A stretch of DNA of 64,000 nt from Shinisaurus crocodilurus. Its lineage: Eukaryota > Chordata > Lepidosauria > Squamata > Shinisauridae. Positions 10,490 through 21,006 of this stretch are shown one piece after another. Position 1 is the stretch's first letter. Each line of letters opens with the position of its first letter. The translations under genes and the position numbers were made by a program. Location of the stretch: contig CM037878.1 of assembly GCA_021292165.1 (NCBI GenBank), positions 196,911,118-196,975,117 on the forward strand, written 5' to 3'. The notes beneath the pieces were generated by a model, which was not told where the DNA came from, did not search any database, and was given only the letters and a program-made list of their open reading frames with translations.

Positions 10490-11625
10490 GATGGGGGCAA
10501 ACAAATTAAAGATTATCCAGACAAGACAGAGGTACTTATGGCCAGCTGAAAGGCAAATCAGGGAATAGAGGTGATTCAACTGGGGATCAACTGACTTGGA
10601 TGGGATCCCCCAGAAGACTCAGGGTTGTAGTTTTCATGTACTTAGGGGTACAGCCCTGAACCTTGATGTCCAGGTTTCGGCAGTGCCAGGAGTGACTTTG
10701 AACAAATTTACCCATTCCTGGAAATGCTGGATCTACAGTGATGCATGCCCTAGTTATAACTTGTTTTGACTATTGTAATGTGCTCTTTGTGATGCTGTCT
10801 TTGAAGAGTGTTCAGAAACTTCAGCTGGTTAAACTTCAAAACAGGGCCGGCGCTACCGCTAGGCAAACTAGGCGGTTGCCTAGGGCGCGTGGCTGAAGAG
10901 GGCACAGAAACGCTGCGCTCCTCTTCGCTGCCGCCTCCGCGCCACCCCCGCCGGGCCTCCCCCCCGCCCGCCGAAGCCGCCGCCGCACCTTCCCACCCGT
11001 CGCCGCCACGCCTCCCCGCCCACCGCTGCCGCCGCCCCACCCCTCCCCTCGCCACCTACCTTCTCCGCGTCGCTTCCAGAGCCCCGCCCGCGTTGTTTTG
11101 GCGGGAGGAACCAGGGCAACAGGGCTTAAACAGCCCTGTTGCCCTGGTTTCCCCAGCAAAAAACAGAGCGCGGGGGTCCCGTCGCGTCACTTCCTCCTCG
11201 GAGGCGGCGGCGGCGGCAGCCAGGGCGGGTGGAAGGTAGGTAGGTAGGTGGCGGCGGCGGCGCGGGGGGGGGGTTGCAGAGCAGGGCTGCTTTGCTCCGG
11301 AGGGCCCCCCACGGCACGAGAGGAGGGGCGCTAAATATAATTCCGCCTAGGGCGCCAAACTGCCCTGCACCGGTCCTGCTTCAAAATGCTATAGCCAGAC
11401 TAGCGAACAGTTACAGGGAGCGACTTCCTTGTTACAACGGCTTCACAGACTACCGGTCTGTATGGACACAATTCAAAGTGCTGGTTGTGACTTATAAAGC
11501 CCTATACAACTAGGGACCAGGCTATTTGAAAGACCGCATTCTCCCTTATGAACCTGCTTGGGTTTTAAGATTCTTGGGAAAGCCCTTTCTGTTTGTCCAG
11601 CGAATGTCTCAAACACATATGGCAG
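10490..11625 (+). pseudogene. Decayed L2 ORF2 fragment, split by a hAT
   Basis: This is the C-terminal part of an L2 reverse transcriptase in several broken frames. CCAGACAAGACAGAGGTACT corresponds to the PDKTE motif just after the RT active site. Around 10,760 the DNA reads as an equivalent of the L2 YCN motif. Beyond the insertion, TTCAAAGTGCTGG and TATAAAGCCCTA encode the FKVLV and YKAL motifs. A 537-bp GC-rich element separates QLVKLQ-type and NAIARL-type codons. Frameshifts and stops make it non-functional. Confidence 0.8.
10842..11378. mobile_element. GC-rich non-autonomous hAT transposon, 537 bp
   Basis: The TSD CTTCAAAA is exact (10834-10841 and 11379-11386). The ends CAGGGCCGGCGC and GCACCGGTCCTG are inverted partners at 10 of 12 positions. 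Both are followed inward by a GCCTAGGGCGC-type motif. The interior has a CCG-rich left arm, a palindrome at 11109-11149 (18-bp arms, 5-bp loop), and a GGC-rich right arm starting near 11200. A GTCCCGTCGCGTCACTTCC motif at about 11177 recurs in elements at 27 and 58 kb. It has no transposase. Open frames here are artefacts of GC content. Confidence 0.93.
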
Positions 11626-11754
11626 CAGCTGCTTGTGCTCCTCCTCACCGGCTGCAGCATCAGCTCGCACTCCCCATGCCTGCAGCACCAGCGGTGGGAG
11701 ATCTAGCAGTAGCCCTGTCCATTATTTCCTCGCAGGGCTGGGAACCACCCCCAT

Positions 11755-11815
11755 CTGGAGAGTTGCTGCCAGTCTGTGTAGAGAACACTGAGCTAGATTG
11801 GCCAGCAGTCTGTCA
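11755..11815 (+). mobile_element. Fragment of a tRNA-like SINE tail
   Basis: The sequence GAGTTGCTGCCAGTCTGTGT followed by AACACTGAGCTAGATTGGCC resembles the distal part of the GGTTCAAYCC-type SINE seen at 42.05-42.45 kb. Only the body portion is recognisable here. Confidence 0.55.
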
Positions 11816-11899
11816 GCACATTCCTAGGCTTGCCTGTGCTAACATGTGTCTGTCCTTTGCTGCCCTCAGGATCATGCAAAAAACATAGGATGAATGTGC

Positions 11900-13341
11900 T
11901 CCACTAAGGCTAGGTAGCTCTTCCTCTTTCACACTCTAAAAGTAAGCCTTTTCGGATGTAAGAATAAAGCATGCCTCCGATTTTAAATCAGGAAAAGGGT
12001 GCTATTATGATCTTCAGGCTATTACAAGTTTGGGAATCACTGGTCAAGGAAATCCGGATAGAAAAGGCTGGAGATATTAAAAAGAACTTCCTAAGGTTTG
12101 AGACATTCTATTTTAAATAATGTAGAGGTAGGTACAATAATTGCAGTAACTCTTTATTTGTAGGCAAGGGTTTCTTAAAACATTTGGGGAACAAAACAAT
12201 GGCATTAAAGAGCATCCATCCTCTTCAGGGCATCCATCCTCTTGCACCAATGGCCATGCTGGCTGGGAATTATGAGAGTTGCAGTACAACACATCTGGTG
12301 GGCACCAGGTTGGAAAGGCTGCTGTAGGCAGTCACATTGGATCGTTCCCCTTTATCAGCACACAGTGTAAATAAAAGGCAATGAAGCAAACTAAATTATA
12401 CAGAGGAACACATTCTTCTGAAAGCCTGAAAATACAAACTCTGTGCTCTCATTAAGTGATTAAAAACAGAAACCAGTTGGGATTCTCCTCCCTGACACAT
12501 AGACACAATTTCAAGGTCTGTGCACCAGTCCCAAAGCTGCTGGAAAAGTATGCTTACTGCTTTTTATCGTCAGGATAGAAGGGGACAGAATACACACCAA
12601 CCACAGTTAGCATACATTTCTCCTCCTTTACGGAGAAGACCAAATTTCTTTTTGTTTTTTCTTCGAAAGCACTTTGGGTCTGGATAATGCCCAAGGCAAC
12701 AATCCATTGTTACCAGGAACAAGGTATGGCTTGTTGTTAACCACTCTCTCAGTTAAATATATCATAATATTTTAGCTTACTGAGTGGAAGTCATTCTGAT
12801 TTGTCATTCAGCCTCCTTTGCATGAGAAAAAGGAACTGAGCCAGGGCTAGTGAAGGACGGGTATATCCTGTTGTGAGGGTAAAATGAGATAACCCCCCAT
12901 AGCTCTTCCGAGTTCTTTTAAGTTGTGTGGAATACATACATAACAGTGATTCGTTTTTCTGCAGTACCTCTTCTCAGCTCTGACTCAGGCCTCCTACGTC
13001 ACAGTCATGCCGATGCCGCATTCTCCTCTAGTGGCTTCATCAACTTAACGTTTCCCCAGTGGCACCGGGTAGTACAGTCCATCTTCCTTTTCCTTTAATT
13101 GGGCTTGGAAGACAACAATTTCCCAGATGTATGGTGACTGACAATGACCAAGCTCATAAAATTTAGCAAGTTTAAAGATGGATTTCACACAGCAATATTT
13201 GTGTTTGAGTTGATACATCTATCTATTTGCATATTATAGTTAAAACGTTGGGAAAAACAAGCTGGCCCCAAAGTGTGTTGAATTATCCATGTAGGGTCTA
13301 TAAAATGGATGCAGCATCTGGCTGCTGAATCATGACACAGG
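11900..13341. other. Non-coding DNA with half of a MITE
   Basis: Positions 12245-12326 hold the right half of a short palindromic MITE (CATGCTGGCTGGGAATTATG through GGCACCAGGTTGGAAAGGCTG). The remainder is AT-rich with no gene recognised. It ends in a TCTG/TATC microsatellite. Confidence 0.55.
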
Positions 13342-13376
13342 GTCTGTCTGTCTGCCTATCTATCTATCTATCTATC
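13342..13376 (+). repeat. (TCTG)n/(TATC)n microsatellite
   Basis: A short run of TCTG units passes into TATC units immediately upstream of the truncated LINE. Confidence 0.9.
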
Positions 13377-13388
13377 CATCCGCACCGC

Positions 13389-14781
13389 ATCTATCTTGGG
13401 TACTGTAGACCGTACAGCTCTCTGGACTATCCTTATGAAAATTGGATGCCCCAATAAATTTGTGAATATCTTGCGACTTCTCCATGACAACATGACGGCA
13501 ACGGTTTTGGACAACAACGGCTCTCATGGTGCTACATTTAAAGTGGGATCAGCTGTTAAACAGGGATGTGTTATCGCCCCAACATTATTTGCCATTTTCA
13601 TCGCCATGGTTTTACATCTTGTCAAGGGGAAACTTCCCACCGGTGTGGGAATTATATATCGAACAGATGGAAAGCTTTTTAATCTCAGCAGGCTGAAAGC
13701 AAAAAGTAAGGTAATTACAACCTCCATTGTGGAACTTCAGTATGCTGATGATAATGTGGTCTCCGCACATTCAGAGGATGATCTCCAAACTATCCTAAAT
13801 GCTTTTGCAGAAGCATACGAAAAACTTGGTCTCTCACTTAACATCAAAAAAACCAAAGTGCTTCATCAGCAAGTGCAAGCCAATCCTTTGGTGATGCCAT
13901 CTATCCAGCTTGGCGGGACAATACTGGAAAATGTCGATCATTTTCTCTATCTTGGCAGCTATCTTTCTGTTACAGCTAACATCGACAGTGAAATCCAGCA
14001 TCGTCTGAGCTCCGCAAGTGCCTCATTTTCTCGAATGAAACATAGAGTGTTCGAGGATCAGGATATTTGTAAGAAGACCAAAACACTGGTTTATGAAGCC
14101 ATTGTATTACCAACTTTATTGTATGCCTGCGAAACATGGACTATCTATAAACGTCACTTCCACCTCCTTGAAAGGTTTCATCAACGTTGCCTCCGGAAAA
14201 TCCTGCAAATTACTTGGGAAGATAGGCGAACAAATGTCAGTGTACTGGAAGAAGCAAAGACTACTAGCATTGAAAAAATGATCCTTCAACGCCAACTTCA
14301 GTGGACCGGTCATGTTGTTCGAATGCCTGACTGCCGTCTCCCAAAGCAGTTACTTTACTCCCAACTCAAGGATGGAAAGCGGAATATCGGTGGTCAATAT
14401 AAGAGGTTTAAAGATGTTCATAAGACTAATCTAAAAAAATGCAATATAAACATCGAAAACTGGGAAGCTCTGGCCCATGAACGATCTAAATGGAGGTTGG
14501 CCTTTCACAAAGGTTCCATGGACTTTGAAGAAGCCCAAGTGCAAGGTGAAAGGGAGAAACGTGCTAAGCGAAAAGCACGTCAAATGAATCCTTTACAGGA
14601 CCATCTTCTATCTGGTAACCTGTGTCCTCACTGTGGGAAGCTGTGTGGATCTAGAATTGGCCTCCACAGTCACTTACGGACCCATCGCTAGAGTCTACAC
14701 AATCTTCTTTAGAATTTCCTCCTTTTATCCCGGAAGACAATCTTACTCGGTCACGAGTGATCGCCTGATGATGATGATGAT
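13389..14781 (+). mobile_element. 5'-truncated non-LTR retrotransposon with zinc-finger tail
   Basis: The element begins inside the reverse transcriptase domain, ends in a 3' UTR, and finishes with an ATG/TGA repeat (GATGATGATGATGA near 14766). A short tandem repeat at the 3' end is typical of RTE-like and some other target-primed elements. The second copy at 28.56-29.34 kb has the same 3' UTR phrase TCTTACTCGGTCACGAGTGA and ends in TGAC units. The clade is uncertain: it is not CR1 or L2. The architecture resembles elements often mislabelled craniofacial development protein 2-like. Confidence 0.85.
13396..14691 (+). CDS. Non-LTR reverse transcriptase fragment, C2H2 tail
   Basis: This is an uninterrupted 431-residue frame from a reverse transcriptase that would make element cDNA by target-primed reverse transcription. 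Visible features are VKQGCVIAPTLF near residue 54, YADD at 116-119 and LGLSLNIKKTKVL near 143. A thumb region contains ACETWT and WTGHVVRMPDCRLPKQLLY, then a basic EKRAKRKARQ segment. A terminal C2H2 finger shows CPHC followed by HSHLRTH. The first catalytic aspartate motif and any endonuclease lie upstream and are missing because of 5' truncation, so the product is inactive despite the open frame. The ATG used is an internal codon. Identity to the 28.6-kb copy looks near 95% by eye over a sampled 180 bp. Confidence 0.88.
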   Translation: MGTVDRTALWTILMKIGCPNKFVNILRLLHDNMTATVLDNNGSHGATFKVGSAVKQGCVIAPTLFAIFIAMVLHLVKGKLPTGVGIIYRTDGKLFNLSRLKAKSKVITTSIVELQYADDNVVSAHSEDDLQTILNAFAEAYEKLGLSLNIKKTKVLHQQVQANPLVMPSIQLGGTILENVDHFLYLGSYLSVTANIDSEIQHRLSSASASFSRMKHRVFEDQDICKKTKTLVYEAIVLPTLLYACETWTIYKRHFHLLERFHQRCLRKILQITWEDRRTNVSVLEEAKTTSIEKMILQRQLQWTGHVVRMPDCRLPKQLLYSQLKDGKRNIGGQYKRFKDVHKTNLKKCNINIENWEALAHERSKWRLAFHKGSMDFEEAQVQGEREKRAKRKARQMNPLQDHLLSGNLCPHCGKLCGSRIGLHSHLRTHR

Positions 14782-16030
14782 CTTGGGCCAAACTAAATAT
14801 TTGGGAAAGCACCCATAGTGGAGCTATGCATGCTAGTTTTCCCTACTTTCCTGTAAGCATGCACAACACCGATTCTGATCAGGATTGCAGCACTCTGTGA
14901 AAGGAGGGAATTAAACCTTTCCCCCACCCTGTTTTTTCTGTGAAATTCCTCCACCACCCCGTAGGGGGGTTAAAAAAAAAGTGGGGGGAAAGGCTCCATT
15001 GGAGTCCTGCAGTAAAGTCCTACAACAAGGATAGAGGGTGAAAGATGCTCAGGCAGTGTTGCACCTGTATAGATATGGAGAATGAAGAATGAACGATCTT
15101 GTTTGAAAGCATGAAGCATAAACAAGAGAGACAGCCAATTTTGAAAAAGTACTCAGCCTCTAATTGCTCCTGTTCTCGATGGGAGCAGTTGGGTGCTGAC
15201 CTACTTGGATAATCAGGCTAATTATGAAGGAGTACAATAGCACCAATCTATATTTTGGGATGCACTGTAACTTATTTAGCAGAGGCATACATACGCTCAC
15301 TGTCTAGAGAAGATCTTTCACCCTAAAATGAATCACAGGGAACTGCAGAGTTGAGGTATATTAAAGTTCTCAGCTTTATGTAGTCTGCTTTTGGAGGGTT
15401 TTGTTGTTGTTGTTCTCATTACAGTGGTCTGATGTGGTAGCATACCCTTGTCCTACCCAGCTACCCATTTAATTGCTCAATAATCGTCCTGTCAACTGTA
15501 TTTGATCCTGCTGTTGCTCATTTGGGGAGCTGTTTTATCTACTGGCACGTCACATGATTTGCATGCTCAAGTTTTATTGTCCTTATTTCTTATGGAGTAA
15601 ATGGTGCACACACAATAATTAAGTCATCAAAGCCTATGCTGTAGCCAACTAGGATGGATTTGCATATAATTTTTATGTAACAGTAATCAGAGATAATAGC
15701 CCACAGGTTACTATTTTTATCCTCCATTTATAGAACACTGAATGCTTACAAACTGGCATTAAAAAAAAAAATCACACACTCAGATTTGCTTTAAAATGCT
15801 TTCCGATGTTCATGAAACAGAGGAGGACTGAAAAAAAAGCAAGCCAGTACAGTAGGCCAAGATCTCAGGAATGCCATATTCACCTAGTACCTGGCAAAAA
15901 GAAAGTTTACTGGAAGGGACTGGGGGAGGAAATGGCAAGAAAGGTGGTTTATTTCACTGCATTTATTGCCATTCCTACCAACAGGATGTAACTGGGAGAA
16001 AGTCTTGCCTAAACGAATTGGAACTAGAAC
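14782..16030. other. AT-rich non-coding DNA, possible regulatory sequence
   Basis: No gene or clear transposon was recognised. The stretch about 15500-15770 is repeat-free. It contains octamer-like ATTTGCATA and CACATGATTTGCATG, and an AATAATTAAGTCATCA stretch, composition common in vertebrate developmental enhancers. Whether it is conserved cannot be judged from one genome. Confidence 0.4.
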
Positions 16031-16430
16031 TAGGCTGGCCACTTGTCAATCGCCAACAAAGAGGATACACATCACCAAAAAAAAGAGGACAAAAGAGGGC
16101 AGCCATTTCCCAAAAATGTGCATAGCTGATTTATATGCATAGCTGCAAACTTAGAAACAATTATTATCATTTAAATAGAAAAACAGTACATCTCACCATA
16201 GTGTGGAAGACTGTGACCAGGTGACCTGCGTGCCTTGCCTAGTCTGCTGTCCAGGTGCTGTGGATGGACCCACAGCTTCAAGGAACAGCTCTTCCTTCTG
16301 ATGGTTCTTTGTCTTTAAACCAGACATGGTCTGGGCAGCCCTTCAAACAGAAGAGATCTTTAAAACAGAGAACAGTCCTCTGGCAGCCCTTCAAATAGAG
16401 GACTGTCCTTTGTAAAAGAGGACATATGGA
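16031..16430 (-). mobile_element. TAGGGTG-type DNA transposon, copy B
   Basis: In inverted orientation it begins TAGGCTGGCCACTTGTCAAT and ends in AAGAGGACATATGG, where the outer TIR is lost. Internal landmarks shared with copies A and C are ATTTAAATAGAAA, GGAAGACTGTGACCAG and GCACCTGGACAGC (reverse complement). It is longer than copy A because of an extra internal repeat of the CTTCAAA...AGAGGACTG unit. It is non-coding. Confidence 0.75.
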
Positions 16431-16439
16431 GGAAGCTTA

Positions 16440-16985
16440 CGGAGAAGCTTAAAAATCAATCGCTTTCTAAACATTATGAATGGAAGTAACGCAAGTTATT
16501 CCTAGATCATTAGAAAAAAAGACTAACATTAATCCATAGATAATTATTTACAATCTTAAATCTGGAAGAGGTAAGCAAGGCTTTCAGGAAATTAGCATGT
16601 TGGATTAAACATTAAATATCCCCCTGTTCTGTCAGAAGTGTAAATACAGCCCCACTTTACTCCCATATGAGAATCGGAAACTAATTACAACATAAAGTAG
16701 AATGAAGGCAATTAGCTTGATTTCATTGTCTGCCTGGACTGAGACACACATGGAATAACTGCATAACAGCCATAACTGGTAAAAGTTAATTAGCTTAGGT
16801 GGGGAAATTCTTTCCTTTTTATACTGCTATCAGTTACCTACAGGAAAGATCTTTCTAATAAGGCTCTTTTATCTACACGGTCTCCTAAACGGAGGCGGGG
16901 GGGGGGAGGAGAAATCATGAATATTTGTTTTAGTTCACTGATGTGAACCAGTCTCTCATAGAGCCTGTGCAGGGACGATGAGCCA
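16440..16985. other. Candidate conserved non-coding sequence
   Basis: This interval lacks recognisable repeats and contains several homeodomain-type motifs, including AACTAATTACAAC, GGCAATTAGCTTGATTTC and AAGTTAATTAGCTTAGG. Such clustering is typical of vertebrate developmental enhancers, but base composition could also produce it. This is inference only. Confidence 0.3.
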
Positions 16986-16989
16986 GTTA

Positions 16990-17545
16990 AGTATTTATTT
17001 ATTTATTTATTTAAATGTGTATATCCCAAGTTTCAGGGCCTCATGGGGCCGCTCGTAAAGTGGCTCCCAAGATCAATTAAAACCATATACAATCTATCAA
17101 ACAATAAAACAAAACAAATTGACCGAAACACCCGGAGCCAGATATTAAATTCACAGGTGGTGGTGGAGGTGGAGGAGACCAGCTAAACCAAGCCAAGGGG
17201 CAGCAGAGCAAAAAGGGGCAGTATGACAAAACACCAATAAAGAGGCAGCCAACTGAGCCCCCCCCCCCCAATCCCGAGTAGTTTGTTCCACAACCTGGGA
17301 GCTGCAACTGAAAATGTCTCATCCTACATTCCAGCCAGCCAAACCTCTGATGGCAACAGAACGTAAAGCAGGGCCTCTGATGGCAATTGCAGAGGATGGG
17401 CAGTTGTTGTTATGTGGGAGAAGGAAGTCCCTCAAATATCATGGCCCCAAATACTTTAATCCTTTGCAGGCAATGAGCAATATGTTGAATTTTACTTGGG
17501 AACAAACTGATGACCTTGAGCAAGGTCAGAGTTATATGCTCTGAA
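16990..17545 (-). repeat. Interspersed repeat, unassigned, with (ATTT)n end
   Basis: It starts with an ATTT run at 16992-17014. An A-rich stretch with ACAATAAAACAAAACAAAT follows, then GTTCCACAACCTGGGAGCTG. Later come CAAATATCATGGCCCCAAAT and GAATTTTACTTGGGA. The order resembles the repeat at 6.2-6.6 kb. A small frame inside has no recognisable domain. Confidence 0.5.
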
Positions 17546-19142
17546 AATCAGGCCCCAGACACAGCCCTGTCCGCCGACTGGGCTTTGCATAGCGCTCCGG
17601 TTCAAAGTGCCTGCTCAACTTCGCAGCCTGACTCTCATGCTGTGAAGGTGGGAAGCACTTTCGATACTTTTGTGGTAGGCTGGCAAAACTCTTACACATT
17701 TCAGGGGTCTTGTGTTTGTAATAGCCATCAGCACATGGTTCTCTTTCTTCTTTCCTTTAAAAAAAAAAAAAAAATCTATGCAGGAAAGTGCAGACTACCT
17801 TCCTAGTGATGTCCAGGATCATTTTATCCCACACTGCCGCTGCTTTCCAATGGCAGCAAAAACTGCTTAATAAGGGACGGGGAGAAAGAGAGAGAAGCTT
17901 CTGCTGCGGGCTACTGCGGGCCTAAGTCCCACAAAATTGGAAAGATTTTACCAACCCACCAAAGGCTGTGGGTTTCTTTGCCTCCTCCTTTATCCCCAGT
18001 CCTGTGAATGTGCTGAAAACATTTCATTCAGAACTTTCCACAGGCAGCCACACATGGAGTGCATTGCAATAATCCCAGGATGCAGAACCCCACCCCACCC
18101 CCATGCAGCAATTAGGCTTTCATTAGTGCCAAGGGGGGCTTTAAAAAAGCTTAATTGCCATGTGGGGGCATTTGGGGGGGCACTGCATAGGAGGAGGGGC
18201 CCAGGGAATCTCCTCCCTGCATGTTGCAACCCTTCCCCCCCCAAATAAGCCCCACACAGCATTTAGGTTTTTCAAAAGCCTCCATCGATACCAATAGAGG
18301 ATGTTTTCCGCTGAAGTGCTGTGTGGGGAGGGTGAAGAGGGAAGGTAGCTGAGGAGGGAGGAGGAGAAAGAGAAGCGGGGAGGTCAGAAAAAATTGGAGC
18401 AAGAGAGAGAGACAAGGGGACAAAGAGAGTGACAAGGGGGAAAAGAGACTGCGTGGATGGATGGGGAGTGCGAACAGGTGTGCGGTTTGTGAAAGAGAAA
18501 AGTGCCCCGCCCAGTGTTGGCTTGTGGCCCCCGGAAAGTTTCCTGCAAGGAAATGCGGCTCTCAGATTGGTTATGCCTGAATCAGTCCACAGACTTCAGC
18601 TGCAGCAACTTCTTTCTTCAGGGGAGATCCAAATTAGTTCAATAATGCTGGGCTTGAAATCTGTTAATTCCCAGGCTTAAACCTTCAAATTAATTCTTTA
18701 CTGAAAGGGACAGTAAAAATCTAATGAACTTGCCAGTGTTGGCATAGAAAATTAAACGCAATGTCTGTTCCCCTGATCCTGAGTTACAGCAAAGGGCTCA
18801 CCAAAGGGTGCCTCAGGTGATCCCGAAGTGTTGCACTGAACTCCTGTTGCTTTCCTTTTGGAGGGGGAGATTAACCCTCTCATGGCCAGCAGACCATGGT
18901 TCCCCAGAAACAGACAGCTTCAGTGGCAGGAATCCTCTCTGCTTCCCGACATGTGAACCAGCCTTATTATCACACCCGGAGAACTCTTTCTTTAAGTTTT
19001 AGAAATGTAGAAACTGGAACGCTTTAATTGCACCTGTGTCTGACCTTGAAATAAGACTTCTGTGTTTTGGACCTACCATGACATTAAACCAAATGGGCTT
19101 CAGTGTGCTTTTGAAGACACAAAGAATGATGACTGTACATTG
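17546..19142. other. Non-coding DNA, purine-rich in part
   Basis: An A-run at 17760-17774 and a purine-rich stretch at about 18340-18450 (AG/GGA units) are present. No gene, RNA or complete transposon was recognised. Confidence 0.5.
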
Positions 19143-19150
19143 ATTAAAAC

Positions 19151-19290
19151 CAGGGAAGGGCAACTTGTGGTCCTCCAGATGTTTTGGCCTACAACTCCCA
19201 TCAGCCCTAGTCAGCATAGCCAATGGTGAGGGATCATGGGACTTGTAGGCCAAAATATCTGGAGGGCCACAAATTGCCCGCCCACCCCTG
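19151..19290. mobile_element. Short palindromic hAT-type MITE, 140 bp
   Basis: The left end CAGGGAAGGGCAACTTGTGG pairs with CCACAAATTGCCCGCCCACC...CCTG on the right. The flanks ATTAAAAC and GTTAAAAG agree at 6 of 8 positions. The interior contains CTCCAGATGTTTTGGCC and its inverted form. It is a full-length family member. Confidence 0.83.
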
Positions 19291-20081
19291 GTTAAAAGTA
19301 TGCTTTGCTACATGCATCACTTGTTGCTTTTTGATCGAGCCATAGAACTTCAACTTCTTCCACTTTCTCTTTTGTCTGATCCAAGCTTTGTTGGTTGCCC
19401 ATACTCAGTGCTTGTGCTGTAATAATTACTATTATGACACAGCTGTGCACCATTCAATTCTGCAATAATCATGTTCAGTCATTGAGACTGAAAGTGTTTG
19501 ACATTCAGTCTTGTAGTTCAGCCACTTACAACATGCATAAAACTACCATATAAAACAGCATGGCGGTAATTTCAGTTCCTGGGGTTTCCATTTCGTTCAC
19601 TGATCTACTGTGGACATTTCTTAAGAGCTTGCTTTTCATACCAGCTCATTTATTAGAGGTGGTGATTGAACATTTACAGGTGTACAGTGAAATAGGCATC
19701 TCTGTGCTAACGCAGCCAGCCACGTAGGAAATTGCTGTCCATTAAAATTTTGTTCATCACTCCTAGACGAGCATATTGGGTCTCTCAGGCTCAAATTTGA
19801 AAAATTGATCTCTCTCTGGTATCCATCCAATGCTTAAACTGAGATGGAACATTACTTTTAAGTGAGGGAACTCAGCACTCTCAAAGGGGTCCCTGCCTGG
19901 TTACATGCTAAGGGAATGATGGATCCAGAATTTCCTCAGATTTTGCAATTACTCTCACCCCATCTATATTCTGTTTCATGCAAAGTGGGGTGGTGGTGGC
20001 TTCATTTGACATATCATATCCTAATGTAGTTGTTTGGATTCAATTCAAGTGAATGATTCTTGTCTTTTATTAATTAGTCCT

Positions 20082-20312
20082 TGTGAAGGATTGAGGCCTA
20101 CACAGGCTTAAGTTTGTTGAAGCCTGAAGGCCCAAACACTTCCCTAGATTAGTTGAAGCCTGAAGGCCCAAACACTTCAGGATGGGAGGGGGAGTTTGAG
20201 AGTTTTAGTTTACCCAATAGAAGTTAAGAATTATATCTCCTGTTCAAGTCACATGATTATAACCTTCCAATCCTGGGAAGGCTATATATGTGTGGGGTGT
20301 GGTCAGCTAGTA

Positions 20313-20360
<48 letters not shown>

Positions 20361-20571
20361 AGACTGAGACTGACTGCAGAGGAGAGAGGTAGTCTGAAGT
20401 TAAACTAGAGAACCTTGTATTAGTTGTTTGTTTAATTTGATCATACTTGCTTTTGAATTATAACCACTCTATTAAGTAAATACCCTAATATAATAAGTAA
20501 AGTGCTGTTGTTTACCCTGGTTTGTTGGAGTATTTGGAAATACTTATTCACCACGTCTAAAGCCTACACCC
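20082..20571 (+). other. LTR-like segment with TATA-like box and (AG)n
   Basis: The segment opens TGTGAAGGATTGAGGCC and can be closed at AAAGCCTACA. A TATA-like GGCTATATATG lies at about 20279. The AG run covers 20315-20357 and passes into GAGACT units. The phrase GTTGAAGCCTGAAGGCCC occurs twice (about 20118 and 20153), a small tandem duplication. TG...CA ends with a TATA-like box fit a solo LTR, but I found no TSD, no clear poly(A) signal and no internal coding region, so this remains tentative. Confidence 0.35.
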
Positions 20572-20774
20572 ATGCTACTGGAAACAGGCAAAGGATTTGA
20601 TCTCCTGGAACTGGAGAAGCTTTGAGAAGAGGCAGAGATCTTCCAAAGGCAGGTCAAGGGGTCCCTGCAGTAGCGGAACCTTGACAGTCCTTTAAAACAC
20701 AACAGCAAGCACCTTCCAGGAATCCCTCTCTTCTTCCTTTCACAGTAGGAAAGGCTTAGGTCAAACAGGTTTTT

Positions 20775-21006
20775 AATTGGTTTTATTACATTTATATCCC
20801 ACCTGTTTTTGCTCAAGGAACCCAAGGTAGCTTACACGGGCCTCTTCCTCTCAGTTTTATCTTCCCAACAACCCTGCGAGGTAGGTTAGGCTGTGAGTTA
20901 GTGACTGGCCCAAAGTCACCTAATGAGCTTCATGGCTGAATGGGGACTAGAACCCGGATCTCCCAAGTCTCAGTCCAACACTCTAACCACTACGCCACAC
21001 TGGCTG
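20775..21006 (-). mobile_element. tRNA-derived SINE (copy 2)
   Basis: On the minus strand it starts GCCAGTGTGGCGTAGTGGTT and has a B-box-like GGGTTCTAGTCCCC. It continues through GTGACTTTGGGCCAGTCAC and GGTTGTTGGGAAGATAAAAC to an AT-rich end at the left. It is colinear with the copies at 5.95 and 63.06 kb. Confidence 0.87.

Noticed and set aside
10808..11239. GC-rich frame and CpG-rich stretch that could be a host promoter and first exon
   Set aside because: The stretch lies wholly within a hAT element with an exact 8-bp TSD. The same explanation applies at 26.8 and 58 kb, although there the TSD is less clear.
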